Below, piece by piece: positions 37,038 to 48,133 of a stretch of DNA of 64,000 bases (its first letter is position 1; every line of letters starts with the position of its first letter). The stretch is taken from assembly GCF_000466965.1 (NCBI RefSeq), contig NZ_BATB01000005.1:58600-122599 (forward strand), read 5' to 3'. This DNA is from Limimaricola cinnabarinus LL-001 (GTDB lineage: Bacteria; Pseudomonadota; Alphaproteobacteria; Rhodobacterales; Rhodobacteraceae). The position numbers were made by a program, and so were the translations under genes. The notes under the pieces are model-generated. The model had not been told where the DNA came from. It saw only the letters and a list, made by a program, of their open reading frames with translations, and ran no database searches.

Positions 37038-37065
37038 AAAATAGGCGCATGCTGCGGATGCACAA
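37038..37065 (-). promoter_or_regulatory. Candidate promoter of the DUF1127/small-RNA transcript
   Basis: On the minus strand TTGTGC (37065-37060) and TATTTT (37043-37038, within CCTATTTT) are 16 bases apart, about 110 bases before the coding start. The -10 part resembles the alphaproteobacterial heat-shock sigma type; a nearby TTGAAT does not space well. Weak support. Confidence 0.35.
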
Positions 37066-37243
37066 TCCCCCGGATGGGCAATGCTGCTATGCAGCGAACG
37101 CATGGTAAAAGTTTCATGAAATCATAGGCTTCCCCAAGGTAATTGTGACTTTTTCATGGCTGCTTGCGCTTTGGGCGGCAAAACGCGAGTCTCGCCCGGA
37201 GATCGGGCAAGCGCCTGATGGCAGACAAGGAAACGGATCCCGG

Positions 37244-38356
37244 ATGACCCTGACGCGCGACCAAATCCTCGAAGAACTGCGCCGCATCGGTTTGCCCGAC
37301 GGCGGCGATCTCGTTTCGCGCGACATGATCCGCGCACTCGGTATCGACGGTGGCAAGGTACGATTCGTCATCGAAGCGCCGGATGCGGCGACGGCGCGCA
37401 AGCTCGAACCGGTAAGCCAAGCCGCCGAAGCGGTGGTGCGGGCCCTGCCGGGTGTCGAGTTGGTAAGCGTGGTGCTGACGGCGCATGGGCCGGCGGCTCC
37501 CAGCGCCCCAACGCCGCGCCCCGCATCCACCGGAGAGGCACCCTCCCTCAAGATCGGACGCCACCCGACACCCCAGCCGCCGGGCCAGGCCGGCCCGCAG
37601 CGCATTGCCGGCGTCGACCGGATCATCGCCGTGGGCTCGGGCAAGGGTGGCGTGGGCAAGTCCACCGTCGCCTCGAACCTTGCCGTGGCGCTCGCGCGCG
37701 AAGGGCGGCGGGTCGGTCTGCTCGACGCCGACATATATGGGCCCTCGCAGCCGCGCATGATGGGCGTGTCCAAGCGGCCCGGCTCGCCGGACGGCAAGAC
37801 GATCGAACCGCTGCGGGCGCATGGAGTCACCATGATGTCGATTGGCCTGATGCTGGACCCGGACAAGGCGGTGGTCTGGCGCGGGCCGATGCTGATGGGG
37901 GCGCTGCAACAGCTCTTGGGCCAGGTGGCCTGGGGCGAACTCGATGTGCTCATCGTCGATCTGCCGCCGGGCACGGGCGACATCCAGCTCACCTTGTGCC
38001 AGCGCACGCATCTGACGGGGGCGATCGTCGTGTCGACGCCGCAGGACGTAGCGCTTCTCGATGCGCGCAAGGCGATCGACATGTTCAAGACGCTCAAGAC
38101 ACCCGTGTTGGGGCTGATCGAGAACATGTCTCTCTATATATGTCCCGAATGCGGGCATGAGGCGCATATCTTCGGTCATGGTGGCGTCGCGCAGGAGGCC
38201 GAGCGCCTCGGCGCGCCGCTGCTGGGCAGCCTGCCCATTGACCTCGACACGCGGCGGGCCGGGGATGCGGGCGTGCCGGTCGCCGCGGGCGAAGGCGCGA
38301 TGGCCGAGGCCTACCAGCGGATTGCCCGTGGTCTCGTCGCGGGCGGCGTGGCCTGA
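37244..38356 (+). CDS. mrp: Mrp/NBP35 family Fe-S cluster carrier ATPase
   Basis: P-loop scaffold/carrier for iron-sulfur clusters, 370 residues. N-terminal MIP18-like domain (about 1-90), a Pro-rich linker, then the ATPase with deviant Walker A GSGKGGVGKST, DADIYGPSQPRMMG, VDLPPGTGDIQLTLCQ and the cluster-binding CPEC (YICPECGHEAHIFG). Start at 37244 (MTLTRDQILEELRRIGLPDGG). Divergent from the DUF1127 gene; followed by a 693-base gap before mraZ. Confidence 0.92.
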   Translation: MTLTRDQILEELRRIGLPDGGDLVSRDMIRALGIDGGKVRFVIEAPDAATARKLEPVSQAAEAVVRALPGVELVSVVLTAHGPAAPSAPTPRPASTGEAPSLKIGRHPTPQPPGQAGPQRIAGVDRIIAVGSGKGGVGKSTVASNLAVALAREGRRVGLLDADIYGPSQPRMMGVSKRPGSPDGKTIEPLRAHGVTMMSIGLMLDPDKAVVWRGPMLMGALQQLLGQVAWGELDVLIVDLPPGTGDIQLTLCQRTHLTGAIVVSTPQDVALLDARKAIDMFKTLKTPVLGLIENMSLYICPECGHEAHIFGHGGVAQEAERLGAPLLGSLPIDLDTRRAGDAGVPVAAGEGAMAEAYQRIARGLVAGGVA

Positions 38357-38456
38357 TCTTTCCGGTCCCGACCGTCCCTTGCGAAAGCCCGGTAGCCACA
38401 GCCGGGATCGCATGGGATGGCGTCCCGGGATCTCATGGGAGTTCGTCAGCTTGCTC

Positions 38457-38718
38457 GAATCGAGCGCGTCGATTCGACAGGCTGGATCAAGTTATCCCCA
38501 TAATTACCCACAACTTGGCGATCTTTTCGAAGATTCGAAGGGTCTTGTCGGAACTTGCCCTCGGGGAATCCGTTGCGCGTTGCGACAATGCTGCAGGACC
38601 GGGGCTTTCCGCTACTCGGCGCCTTAATCAACATATGGTGTAAGCTGTTACTTATTGCGCCTTATGTTGCGGTTTTTTCCATGAATTCTCACATTTCCGA
38701 GACGTGACGCGTTGAATC
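38457..38718. promoter_or_regulatory. Cluster of five GANTC (CcrM) methylation sites
   Basis: GAATC 38457, GATTC 38471, GATTC 38532, GAATC 38566, GAATC 38714. In a GC-rich genome about one per 300 bases is expected by base composition. CcrM methylation of GANTC controls division genes in Caulobacter; relevance here is inference. Confidence 0.4.
38492..38512 (+). promoter_or_regulatory. Two adjacent DnaA-box-like sites
   Basis: TTATCCCCA (38492-38500) and TTACCCACA (38504-38512) each differ by one base from the strong box TTATCCACA. They are directly repeated, 12 bases apart, which is about one helical turn. Confidence 0.45.
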
Positions 38719-39049
38719 GCGTTGGGATACGGTTAACTCCGGGCCTGAAATTTGTTGCCTCCCATGAATTCCCATGGCATCCCTATGGCCAAGGAAACGG
38801 TGGACGACGATTACGGGGCAACAAGACCCCATCGGCAAAAAATTAGCAGGTTCATACAGGCAACCCGCTGTTTTCTAACAAGAGATCCGGCGCGCGAGCG
38901 AGCAGACATCCCCCCAGGTGGCGCGCGCGATCGGACATCCCGGAAACGGGACGATGCGGCGGATCGAGCAGTGGCAGCAGCTCGGTCCGCCGTTTTCGTT
39001 ACACAAGGTCTGATGACCTGGGTGGGCATGGGCAAGGGTCTCGATAGGC

Positions 39050-39544
39050 GTGCTGGCGTTCACCGGAGAGTATCCGCAAAAGATCGACGGGAAAGGGCGC
39101 ATGTCCATCCCGGCCGATTTCCGCCGGGTGCTCGAAGCCGGTGATCCGGACTGGACCGAAGGACTAAACCCCAAGATTTACCTGCAGTTCGGCGACCACC
39201 TTAAGGACAATCTGCGGGTCTACTCGGTCAATGAGTTCGACCGCATCTACGCCCAGATCCGGGCCATGCCCTCGGGCACCAAGGAAAAGCAGATGGTGAG
39301 CCGGCTCTATCTCGGCCAATCGATGAAGCTTGAGATCGACCGCGACGGCCGCATCGTCATGCCGATCCGCCAGCGCCGCAAGCTGGGGCTGGAGCAGGGC
39401 GAGGTTCTGTTCATGGGCGTCGGCGACTATTTCGAAATCTGGAAGGCCGACACCTTCGAGACCACCGTGGGCCAGGACGCCGCCGACTGGCTCGGAGAGC
39501 AGCCCGAGGGCTTCGACCCACTAAGCCTTGTGGGAGGCCTTTGA
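39050..39544 (+). CDS. mraZ: Division/cell-wall cluster regulator MraZ
   Basis: AbrB-like DNA-binding protein that represses the dcw cluster promoter. 164 residues. Two copies of the MraZ motif are visible: [24 protein letters not shown] near the N-terminus and [23 protein letters not shown] later. The GTG at 39050 is the only start that fits; there is no ATG in frame upstream. First gene of the cluster; rsmH starts immediately after the stop. Confidence 0.93.
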   Translation: MLAFTGEYPQKIDGKGRMSIPADFRRVLEAGDPDWTEGLNPKIYLQFGDHLKDNLRVYSVNEFDRIYAQIRAMPSGTKEKQMVSRLYLGQSMKLEIDRDGRIVMPIRQRRKLGLEQGEVLFMGVGDYFEIWKADTFETTVGQDAADWLGEQPEGFDPLSLVGGL

Positions 39545-39545
39545 T

Positions 39546-40520
39546 ATGACCGACGCACCGCATGTTCCCGTCCTGTTGCGACCGCTGATCGCGGCCTTGG
39601 CCCCGATCGAAGGCGTATGGCTCGACGGCACCTTCGGGGCGGGCGGCTATACGCGGGCGCTTCTCGACGCGGGCGCCGACAGGGTCTTCGCGGTTGATCG
39701 CGATCCGTCGACATTCCGGATGGCGCAGGCATGGGTCGGGCAATACGGTGATCGGCTGCAGATGCGCGAGGGACGGTTTTCGCAGCTCGACCAGCTCGCA
39801 GGCGAGTCGCTCGACGGCGTGGTGCTCGACCTCGGCGTCTCCTCGATGCAGATCGATCAGGCCGAGCGCGGGTTCTCGTTCCAGAAAGACGGCCCGCTCG
39901 ACATGCGCATGGGCAATACCGGCCCCTCGGCCGCCGACATCGTGAACGAGGCCGAGGAGGCGCATCTCGCGCGGATCCTGTTCCTTTATGGCGAGGAGCG
40001 GCAGAGCCGTCGCATTGCTCGCGCCATCGTCGCGGCGCGCCCCGTTACCACGACGTTGCAGCTGGCCGAGATCGTCGCGCGCTGCCTGCCACGCCAGAAG
40101 CCTGGACAATCCAACCCCGCGACCCGCAGCTTTCAGGCGCTGCGCATCGCGGTGAACGAGGAATATGACGAGCTTTACGAGGGCCTTGCCGCCGCCGAAC
40201 GCGCGCTCAAGCCCGGCGGACTTTTGGGCGTGGTGACCTTCCACTCGGTCGAGGACCGTATGGTAAAGCGTTTCATGCAGCTGCGCGCCGGCGCCACTGG
40301 CAACGCCAACCGCTTCGCGCCCGAGGTCGAGGGACCGCCGCCTGCCTTCGAACTGGTGGGGCGCAAGGCCGCCGGGCCCGATGACGAGGAACTCGCCGCC
40401 AACCCGCGCGCCCGCTCGGCGCGGCTCAGGGTGGCGCGGCGCACCGATGCTCCGGCGGGGCGGGCCGATTCTGCCGCGCTGGGAATGCCTATCTTGAACA
40501 AAGGGGAGAAACGTCGATGA
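39546..40520 (+). CDS. rsmH: 16S rRNA (cytosine-1402-N4) methyltransferase
   Basis: Methylates C1402 in the ribosomal P site. 324 residues from the ATG at 39546 ([18 protein letters not shown]). Motifs: [17 protein letters not shown] (AdoMet), [41 protein letters not shown] and [15 protein letters not shown]. One base separates mraZ and this start; its stop overlaps ftsL (ATGA). Confidence 0.96.
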   Translation: MTDAPHVPVLLRPLIAALAPIEGVWLDGTFGAGGYTRALLDAGADRVFAVDRDPSTFRMAQAWVGQYGDRLQMREGRFSQLDQLAGESLDGVVLDLGVSSMQIDQAERGFSFQKDGPLDMRMGNTGPSAADIVNEAEEAHLARILFLYGEERQSRRIARAIVAARPVTTTLQLAEIVARCLPRQKPGQSNPATRSFQALRIAVNEEYDELYEGLAAAERALKPGGLLGVVTFHSVEDRMVKRFMQLRAGATGNANRFAPEVEGPPPAFELVGRKAAGPDDEELAANPRARSARLRVARRTDAPAGRADSAALGMPILNKGEKRR

Positions 40521-40876
40521 GGGGCGTGATCTACGTGCTGTCGGCTCTGGCCGTCGTCGCCTTGGGCTTCTGGGCCTATCAGGAGAACTACAGCACGCAG
40601 CAATCTTTGCGTGACGTGCGACAGCTCTATGCCCGCATTGGCGCCGCACATGCGCGGCTTGGCATGCTCAACGCCGAATGGGCCTATCTCAACCGCCCAG
40701 ACCGCCTGCGCGACCTCGCCGATCTCAACTTCGACCGTCTCGGGCTTCTGCCGCTGCGGCCCGAAGCCTTCGGCCAGATCGAACAGGTCGGCTTCCCGCC
40801 CGAAATGCTGCCGCCGATCATGAACCCGGTCGAAGTGTCCTCGGCCTTCATGAACACCGATGAGGAGCCGCTGTGA
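40517..40876 (+). CDS. ftsL: Cell division protein FtsL
   Basis: Small bitopic divisome protein, 119 residues. One N-terminal membrane helix ([19 protein letters not shown]) followed by a periplasmic coiled coil ([38 protein letters not shown]), which includes the [10 protein letters not shown] end typical of alphaproteobacterial FtsL. Works in the FtsQLB complex and activates FtsWI. Overlaps both neighbours by four bases. Confidence 0.92.
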   Translation: MRGVIYVLSALAVVALGFWAYQENYSTQQSLRDVRQLYARIGAAHARLGMLNAEWAYLNRPDRLRDLADLNFDRLGLLPLRPEAFGQIEQVGFPPEMLPPIMNPVEVSSAFMNTDEEPL

Positions 40877-42655
40877 TCCGTCGCCCGCTGCGCCCCTTGG
40901 CGCGTATCCTCAAGGCGCGCGACCACGGCGAGAACCCCGACGCGATCGAACGCGAGAACCTGCGCCTGCGCCACGAAGAGGTGCGCGACCGCGCCCGCTC
41001 GCGTGCCGAAGGCCGCCTGCTGGTGCTCGGCGGTTTTTTCTTCATCGCCTTCAGTGCCATCGCTCTGAAGATGGGCGGCATGGCGGGCGCCCCCGCCGAA
41101 GAGCCGCGCGCCGCCGATTCGGGCAATCCGATTATTGCCCAGCGCGCCGACATCGCCGACCGCAAGGGCCGGATCCTCGCCACCAACCTCGACACCTACG
41201 CGCTCTATGCCCAGCCGCCGCAGATGATCGACCCGGCGCGCTCTGCGGCCGAACTGGTGCGGATCTTCCCCGAGCTCGACGAGCAGGAGCTGCTCGAGGA
41301 TTTCGCCGGCCCGCGCAAGTTCCTGTGGATTCGCAAGCAGATCAGCCCCGAGCAGCGTCAGGCGGTGCATGACATCGGCGATCCGGGCCTGCTGTTCGGC
41401 CCGCGCGAGATGCGGATCTATCCCAATGGCCCCATCGCCTCTCACATTCTCGGTGGCGCGAGCTATGGGCGCGAGGGCGTCTCCTCGGCCGAGGTGATCG
41501 GCGTGGCGGGGGTCGAGCGGCGCTTCGACGCCTATCTGCGCGATCCTGCCAATGAAGGCGCGCCCTTGCAGCTTTCGCTCGACCTCACCGTGCAGTCGGC
41601 GGTCGAGGAGGTGCTCTTGGGCGGTATGAACCTGCTCAATGCGCGCGGCGCCGCAGCGGTGCTGATGGAGGCCAAGACCGGTGAGATCGTCGCCATGGCG
41701 AGCCTGCCGGATTTCGATCCCAACAACCGCCCCCGGCCGCTGATCAAGGGGTCGCCCGCCGACAGCCCGCTCTTCAATCGCATGGTGCAGGGCGTCTACG
41801 AGCTGGGCTCGGTGTTCAAGATCTTTACCGTGGCGCAGGGCCTCGAGATGGGGCTGATCCAGCCCTCGACCATGATCGACACCAAGGGCCCGATGACATG
41901 GGGCCGGTTCCGCATCCGCGACTTCCACGATTACGGCCCGCAGCTCTCGGCCACCGACGTGATTGTGGAAAGCTCCAACATCGGCACCTCGCGCATCGCC
42001 TTGATGTTCGGCGCCGAGAAACAGCGCGAATTCCTCGGTCGGCTCGGCATGCTCGAACCCACCGAGGTCGAGATGGTCGAGGCGCCCACGGGCAAGCCAT
42101 TGCTGCCAGCGCAGTGGTCCGAGATCTCGACCATGACGATCTCCTATGGCCACGGGCTCTCCGTCACGCCGCTGCATCTCGCCGCCGGTTATGCCACACT
42201 CGCCAATGGTGGGATCAAGGTGACGCCGACGCTGCTGCACAACGCCAACCGCGCGCCGGCGAGCGGGTGGTGAGCGAGCAAACCGCCGCCGCCACGCGCG
42301 CCATGCTGCGCGCCGTGGTCAGCCGCGGCACCGCGAGCTTGGGCGATGTCGAAGGCTACGAGGTGGGTGGCAAGACCGGCACCGCCGACAAGCCCAAGGA
42401 AAATGGCGGCGGCTACTACAAGGACAAGGTGATCTCGACTTTCGCGGGCATGTTCCCCGCGACAGATCCCGAATACGTCTTCGTCGTCACCTTCGACGAA
42501 CCGGTCGAGACCACGGGATCGATCCGCGCCGCACCGCCGGTTGGACCGCCGTGCCCGTCGCCTCCGAGATGATCCGGCGGACCGCGCCGCTTCTGGGTCT
42601 CAGACCGCAGGTTGAAGGCGCGCCCATTGAGGGTATATCGCTGGCCGCGAACTGA
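40873..42655 (+). CDS. ftsI: Penicillin-binding protein FtsI (PBP3-type transpeptidase), frameshifted in this sequence
   Basis: Septal peptidoglycan transpeptidase. GTG start overlaps the ftsL stop. One membrane helix (about 50-70), PBP dimerisation domain, then transpeptidase domain with S-x-x-K (GSVFKIFT), SSN (VESSNIGTS) and KTG (GGKTGTADKPKENGG). Two missing bases: near 42262 (CCGGCG should be CCGGGCG, giving APGERVVSEQTAAATRAM) and near 42525, after which TAGWTAVPVASEMIRRTAPLLGLRPQVEGAPIEGISLAAN ends at 42655. Repaired length about 594. An essential gene, so these are almost surely sequence errors. Confidence 0.92.
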
Positions 42656-42671
42656 TCCGCGAGGGGCTGAG

Positions 42672-44173
42672 ATGGACGGCAAGGTGGCCACGCTGGCCGA
42701 ACTGGGGCTGACGGCGCAGGGCGGCCGCGAGGCGCGTCTCACGGGGCTGTCGGTGGACAGCCGCGAGGTGCGGCCAGGTCATCTCTTTGCGGCGCTGCCC
42801 GGCTCGGTCTCGCACGGGGCGGGTTTCGTCGAGACGGCCCTCGAAGGGGGCGCCGCGGCGATCCTTACCGATGCGGACGGCGCGCGCATCGCAGCATCCG
42901 CGCTCTCGTCGTCATCGGCGGCGCTGATCATCGCCGAAGAGCCGCGCCAGGCACTGGCCCATGCCGCCGCGTTGTGGTTCGGACCCGCGCCCGGCACCCT
43001 CGTCGCCGTGACCGGCACCAATGGCAAGACCTCGGTCTCGACCTTCGCCCGACAGATCTGGACCGCGCTGGGACACCGTGCCGTCAACCTCGGGACCACC
43101 GGGGTCGAGGGGGCATGGACCCATCCGCTCAAGCACACCACGCCCGAGCCGATCACCCTGCACCGCGCTCTGGCCAGGGCCGCGCGCGAAGGGGTGACCC
43201 ATGTGGCGATGGAGGCGTCGAGCCACGGTCTCGACCAGCACCGGCTCGACGGGGTGGTGCCGGCGGCGGCGGGCTTCACCAATTTCACGCAAGACCATCT
43301 CGACTATCACCAGAGCTTCGAAGCCTATTTCGAGGCCAAGCTCGCGCTGTTCGATCGGGTGCTGCCCGAAGAGGGCGTGGTCGCCGTCAATCTCGACGAT
43401 ACCAAGGGCGCAGAGATCGCCCGGCGCTGCGCGGCGCGCGGACAGGAGGTGATCGGCGTGGGTCACGCCGAGGGCGCTCGGTTGCGTCTTTTGGCGCAAC
43501 GATTCGAATCTACCGGTCAGGAGCTGCGCTTTGCCTGGCAAGGCACGGCGCGCATGTGCCGTCTCGACCTCGTCGCGGCTTTCAGGCCGAAAACGTCCTT
43601 CTGGCCGCCGCGATGGTAATCGGTGCCGGAGAGGACCCCGACGACGTGTTCCGCGCGCTGCCCGAACTCACCACCGTGCGCGGACGGATGCAACTTGCCG
43701 CCCGGCGCAACAACGGCGCGACGGTCTTTGTTGATTACGCCCACACCCCGGACGCGGTCGAGACCGCGCTCAAGGCGTTGCGCCCGCATGTGATGGGCCG
43801 CATCGTGGCCATCATCGGTGCGGGCGGCGACCGCGACCGGGGAAAGCGACCCTTGATGGGGGCGGCCGCCGCCCATCACGCCGACGCGGTGATCGTCACC
43901 GACGACAATCCGCGGTCCGAAGACGCGGGATCGATTCGCGCCGCCGTGCTGGAGGGGGCGCGCGGCGTGATCGGCGGCGCCGAAAGCGTGACCGAGACCG
44001 GCGACCGCGCCGAGGCGATCCTTCGGGGCGTCGATGCGCTGGGGCCGGGCGACGCGCTGCTGATCTGCGGCAAGGGCCACGAGACCGGCCAGATCGTCGG
44101 CGACGATGTTCTGCCCTTCGACGACGCCGAGCAGGCTTCGGTCGCCGTGGCCGCTCTGGAGGGACACGCATGA
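42672..44173 (+). CDS. murE: UDP-MurNAc-tripeptide ligase MurE, frameshifted in this sequence
   Basis: Adds meso-diaminopimelate to UDP-MurNAc-L-Ala-D-Glu. ATP motif VTGTNGKTSVSTFARQIW; the DNPR motif (VTDDNPRSEDAGSI) is the mark of diaminopimelate, not lysine, specificity. One missing G near 43580 (GCGGCTTTCAG to GCGGGCTTTCAG) joins LVAGFQAENVLLAAAMVIGAGEDPDDVFRAL. Repaired length 500 residues, normal. Start ATG 42672 with a GAGGGGCTGAG site upstream. The stop overlaps murF (ATGA). Confidence 0.93.
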
Positions 44174-45610
44174 CTCTCTGGACTGCAGCCGATGCCGCCG
44201 CCGCGACGGGTGGACGCGCGAGAGGCGATTGGAACGCCGACGGCGTCTCGATCGACACCCGCACCCTGAAGCCCGGCGATCTCTTCGTTGCGCTGGAGGC
44301 GGCGCGCGACGGGCACGACTTCGTGGCGCAGGCGCTTGAGAAGGGGCCGCCGCCGCCCTCGTCAGCCGCGTACCCGACGACGTGCCCGAAGACGCGCCCC
44401 TGCTGATCGTCGATGCGGTCTTGCCGGCGCTGGAGCGGCTTGGCATCGCGGGCCGTGCCCGTACCGGGGCCCGGATCGCGGCGATCACCGGTTCGGTGGG
44501 CAAGACCTCGACCAAGGAGATGCTGCGCGCAGCGCTCGAAGGGCAGGGCCGCGTCCATGCCGCGGAGGCGAGCTACAACAACCACTGGGGCGTGCCGCTG
44601 ACGCTGGCGCGGATGCCCGCCGACACCGACTTCGCGGTGATCGAGATCGGCATGAACCATCCCGGCGAGATCGCGCCGCTTGCCCGCATGTCGCGGCCGC
44701 ATGTCGCGATGATCACCACCGTCGCCGCCGTGCATCTCGAAGCTTTCGAGAACGTCGAGGGGATCGCGCAGGAGAAGGCCGCGATCTTCGAGGGGCTGGA
44801 GCCGGGCGGCTGCGCCGTGATCAACGGCGACCTTGCGGTGAGCCCGATCCTGCGCGCCAGCGCCCGCGCGGCAGGGGCGAAGATCATCGGTTTCGGCGGC
44901 GGCGTCAGCAACCATCACAGGCTGCGCGAGGCGCATGTGCGAGAAGGCGCCACCGTCGGCAAGGCGCGGCTGTGGCGCACCGACATCATGCTCAAGGTCG
45001 CGACCGAGGGGCGGCATTTCATGGTTAACGCGCTGGGCGTGATCGCCGTGGCGCAGGCCATGGGCGCCGACCGGGCCCGTGCGATCTGCAACCTTTCCGC
45101 ATGGGCGCCACCCGCCGGCCGCGGCACCCGCGAAACGGTGGTCATCGACCCCGCTCGCGACGGTGAGACGCTGGAATTGATCGACGACAGTTTCAACGCC
45201 AACCCGACCTCGCTGTCGGCCTCGCTCGCGGTGCTCGCCGCCGCCCGGACTCGAGACGGGGTGGGGCGGGTGCATCGCGGTCGCCGCATCGCGATCCTGG
45301 GCGACATGCTGGAACTGGGCCCGCGCGAGCGCGGGATGCACGCCGAGATGGCAAATGATCCGGCGATGGCCGCGCTCAGGACGGTGCATTGCGTGGGGCC
45401 GCGGATGCGCGCCTTGCACGACGCGCTGCCCGAGGCGCAGCGCGGGCGTGGGTCGAGCGGGTCGAGGAGCTGATCCCCGAGACGGCGCGGCTGGTCGATT
45501 CCGGCGATGTCGTGCTGGTCAAAGGCTCCAAGGGCAGCCATGTCAGCCGTCTTGTTGACGCGATCCGCAAACTGGGGCAACGCAGACCCTCCGGCGACAA
45601 GGAGGCCTGA
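44170..45610 (+). CDS. murF: UDP-MurNAc-tripeptide-D-Ala-D-Ala ligase MurF, frameshifted in this sequence
   Basis: Adds D-Ala-D-Ala to complete the pentapeptide precursor. ATP motif [27 protein letters not shown] and [16 protein letters not shown] are family blocks. Two missing G residues: near 44345 ([23 protein letters not shown]) and near 45443 ([48 protein letters not shown]). Repaired length 480 residues. Five bases separate it from mraY. Confidence 0.93.
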
Positions 45611-45615
45611 GACCC

Positions 45616-46698
45616 ATGCTCTACCTGCTGACGCTGCTGTCCGACGGCGGCGACTTCTTCAACCTGTTTCGCTACATCACCTTTCGGGCGGGCGGGGCCT
45701 TTCTGACGTCGCTTCTGTTCGGTTTCATCTTCGGACCGCCGCTGATCAACGTGCTGCGTCGCACCCAGGGCAAGGGCCAACCGATCCGCACCGACGGCCC
45801 CGAGGGGCATTTCGCCAAGGCGGGCACCCCGACCATGGGCGGGCTCTTGATCGTCGGCGCGGTAATGACCTCGACGCTGCTCTGGGCGCGGCTCGACAAT
45901 CCTTACGTGCTGATGGTGCTTTTCGTGACGCTGGGCTTCGCGATGATCGGTTTTGCCGATGACTACGCCAAGGTCCGCAAGCAGAACACCGATGGCGTCT
46001 CGGGCAAGCTGCGGCTGCTGATCGGTTTCACCATCGCTGCACTCGCGGGTTGGTGGGCGGCGATGTATCACCCCGACAACCTCACCAACCAGCTCGCCTT
46101 CCCGGTCTATAACGAGATGCTTCTCAACCTCGGCATCCTGTTCGTGCCATTTTCGATGATCGTCATCGTCGGCGCCGCCAATGCGGTGAACCTCACCGAC
46201 GGTCTCGACGGGCTTGCGATCATGCCGGTGATGATCGCCGCCGGTGCCTTTGGCGTCATCGCCTATGCCGTGGGCCGCACCGATTTTACCGAGTATCTCG
46301 GCGTCCACTACGTGCCCGACACCGGCGAAATCCTGATCTTCACCATGGGGCTGATCGGCGGGGGCCTCGGCTTTCTGTGGTACAACGCGCCGCCTGCGGC
46401 GGTCTTCATGGGCGACACCGGCTCTCTCGCGCTGGGCGGCGGCCTCGGGGCCATTGCAGTGGCGACCAAGCACGAGATCGTGTTGTCGATCGTCGGCGGG
46501 CTCTTCGTGGTCGAGGCGCTGTCGGTGATCATTCAGGTGCTCTACTTCAAGCGCACCGGGCGCCGGGTCTTCTTGATGGCGCCGATCCATCATCACTACG
46601 AAAAGAAGGGCTGGTCCGAGCCGCAGATCGTGATCCGATTCTGGATCATCTCGCTGATCCTCGCGATGATCGGCCTGGCCACGCTGAAGCTGCGCTGA
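45616..46698 (+). CDS. mraY: Phospho-N-acetylmuramoyl-pentapeptide-transferase
   Basis: Makes lipid I from undecaprenyl phosphate and UDP-MurNAc-pentapeptide in the inner membrane. 360 residues with about ten membrane helices. Catalytic/metal regions: [46 protein letters not shown] and the triple histidine segment [12 protein letters not shown]. Intact and of normal length. Confidence 0.97.
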   Translation: MLYLLTLLSDGGDFFNLFRYITFRAGGAFLTSLLFGFIFGPPLINVLRRTQGKGQPIRTDGPEGHFAKAGTPTMGGLLIVGAVMTSTLLWARLDNPYVLMVLFVTLGFAMIGFADDYAKVRKQNTDGVSGKLRLLIGFTIAALAGWWAAMYHPDNLTNQLAFPVYNEMLLNLGILFVPFSMIVIVGAANAVNLTDGLDGLAIMPVMIAAGAFGVIAYAVGRTDFTEYLGVHYVPDTGEILIFTMGLIGGGLGFLWYNAPPAAVFMGDTGSLALGGGLGAIAVATKHEIVLSIVGGLFVVEALSVIIQVLYFKRTGRRVFLMAPIHHHYEKKGWSEPQIVIRFWIISLILAMIGLATLKLR

Positions 46699-46720
46699 GA
46701 CGCATTTCACGGAGAGAGCT

Positions 46721-48118
46721 ATGATCCCGGTTCGCGGACATGAGGGCCAGATTGTCGCGGTGCTGGGGCTGGGCAGGTCCGGCCGGGCCACGGCGGCGGC
46801 GCTGAAGGCCGGCGGCGCGCAGGTTGTCGCTTGGGATGACGGCCCTTCGGGGCGCGAGGCCGCCGAAGCCCAAGGCATCGAGCTGCGCGACCTAACCCGT
46901 GCGAGCGCCTACGAGGGCGTGTCGCTTCTCGTCACCTCTCCGGGCATTCCGCATCTCTATCCCGCGCCGCATGCCGCCATCGCAGCCGCTTGGGAGGCGG
47001 GGGTGCCGGTCGACAACGACATCGGCCTGTTCTTTCGCAGCTATGCGACCGAAGATTTCGACCAGTTCGACACGTTGCCCCGCGTCGTCGCCATTACCGG
47101 CTCAAACGGCAAGTCGACCACCTCGGCGCTGGTCCATCACATATTGATCGAGAACGGCCGCCCCGCGCAGCTTGCAGGCAATATCGGCCGCGGCGTGCTC
47201 GATCTCGATCCGCCGCATGACGGCGAGGTGGTGGTGTTGGAGCTGTCGAGCTACCAGACGGAACTGGCGCGTGCGCTCACGCCCGACATCGCGGTGCTGA
47301 CCAACCTCTCGCCCGATCACCTTGATCGGCATGCCGGGCCGGGTGGATATTTCGCGGCCAAGCGGCGGCTCTTTTCCGAGGGCGGGCCGGACCGCGCCGT
47401 GATTGGTGTCGACGAGAACGAAGGCCGCTACCTCGCCAACCAGCTCGCCATCGCCGCCGCCGACGATCGCGTCATCGCGATCTCCTTGGGCCGCAAGCTC
47501 ACCGGTCCCGGCTGGAATGTCTTTGCGCGCAAGGGTTTCCTCAGCGAGTACCGCAAGGGCCGTCAGGTCGCCTCGGTCGATCTGCGCGACATTCCCGGCC
47601 TGCCGGGGGCGCACAACCACCAGAATGCCTGCGCTGCGTGGTCCGTCGCACGCGCGCTGGGCCTCGGGCCGCGCGGCATCGAGGCGGCGCTGCGCTCCTA
47701 TCCCGGCCTGCCGCACCGCTCGCAGCGGGTGGCGGAACGGGATGGCGTGGCCTTCGTCAACGACAGCAAGGCCACCAATGTCGACGCCGCCGCCAAGGCG
47801 CTCTCCGCCTTTCCGCGCATCCGCTGGATCTGCGGCGGGCTCGAGAAGGAAGGCGGGCTGTCGGGCTTGGGCGAGGGGCTGGCAAACGTCGCCAAGGCCT
47901 ATGTGATCGGCCGCGAGGCCAAAGCCTTCGCGGTAAAGCTCTCAGGCGTCGAGGCCGAGGTCTGCGGCAGCATGGCCGTCGCCGTGGAGCGGGCCATGGC
48001 CGAGGCGGAGCCGGGTGACACCGTGCTTCTGGCCCCCGCGGCGGCGAGCTTCGATCAATACGACAATTTCGAGCAGCGCGGCGAGGATTTCGCGAGCGAG
48101 GTCAAGGCCCGGCTCTGA
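46721..48118 (+). CDS. murD: UDP-MurNAc-L-Ala-D-Glu ligase MurD
   Basis: Adds D-glutamate to UDP-MurNAc-L-Ala. 465 residues. Rossmann-like N-terminus ([17 protein letters not shown]), ATP motif [32 protein letters not shown], and [16 protein letters not shown] in the C-terminal domain. GGAGAG site before the ATG. It is the last gene of the first dcw block; an opposing gene follows. Confidence 0.96.
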   Translation: MIPVRGHEGQIVAVLGLGRSGRATAAALKAGGAQVVAWDDGPSGREAAEAQGIELRDLTRASAYEGVSLLVTSPGIPHLYPAPHAAIAAAWEAGVPVDNDIGLFFRSYATEDFDQFDTLPRVVAITGSNGKSTTSALVHHILIENGRPAQLAGNIGRGVLDLDPPHDGEVVVLELSSYQTELARALTPDIAVLTNLSPDHLDRHAGPGGYFAAKRRLFSEGGPDRAVIGVDENEGRYLANQLAIAAADDRVIAISLGRKLTGPGWNVFARKGFLSEYRKGRQVASVDLRDIPGLPGAHNHQNACAAWSVARALGLGPRGIEAALRSYPGLPHRSQRVAERDGVAFVNDSKATNVDAAAKALSAFPRIRWICGGLEKEGGLSGLGEGLANVAKAYVIGREAKAFAVKLSGVEAEVCGSMAVAVERAMAEAEPGDTVLLAPAAASFDQYDNFEQRGEDFASEVKARL

Positions 48119-48133
48119 TCGCGCGGGGCGCGG

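Larger units (their letters stand above)
38357..39049. other. Long regulatory gap upstream of the dcw cluster
   Basis: 693 bases, markedly A/T-richer than its surroundings and without a supported gene; open frames are short and featureless. Contents: two DnaA-box-like sequences (38492-38500, 38504-38512), five GANTC sites (38457, 38471, 38532, 38566, 38714), several A/T-rich promoter-like blocks and a repeated ATGAATTC segment near 38681 and 38764. The dcw promoters must be here. Confidence 0.6.
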
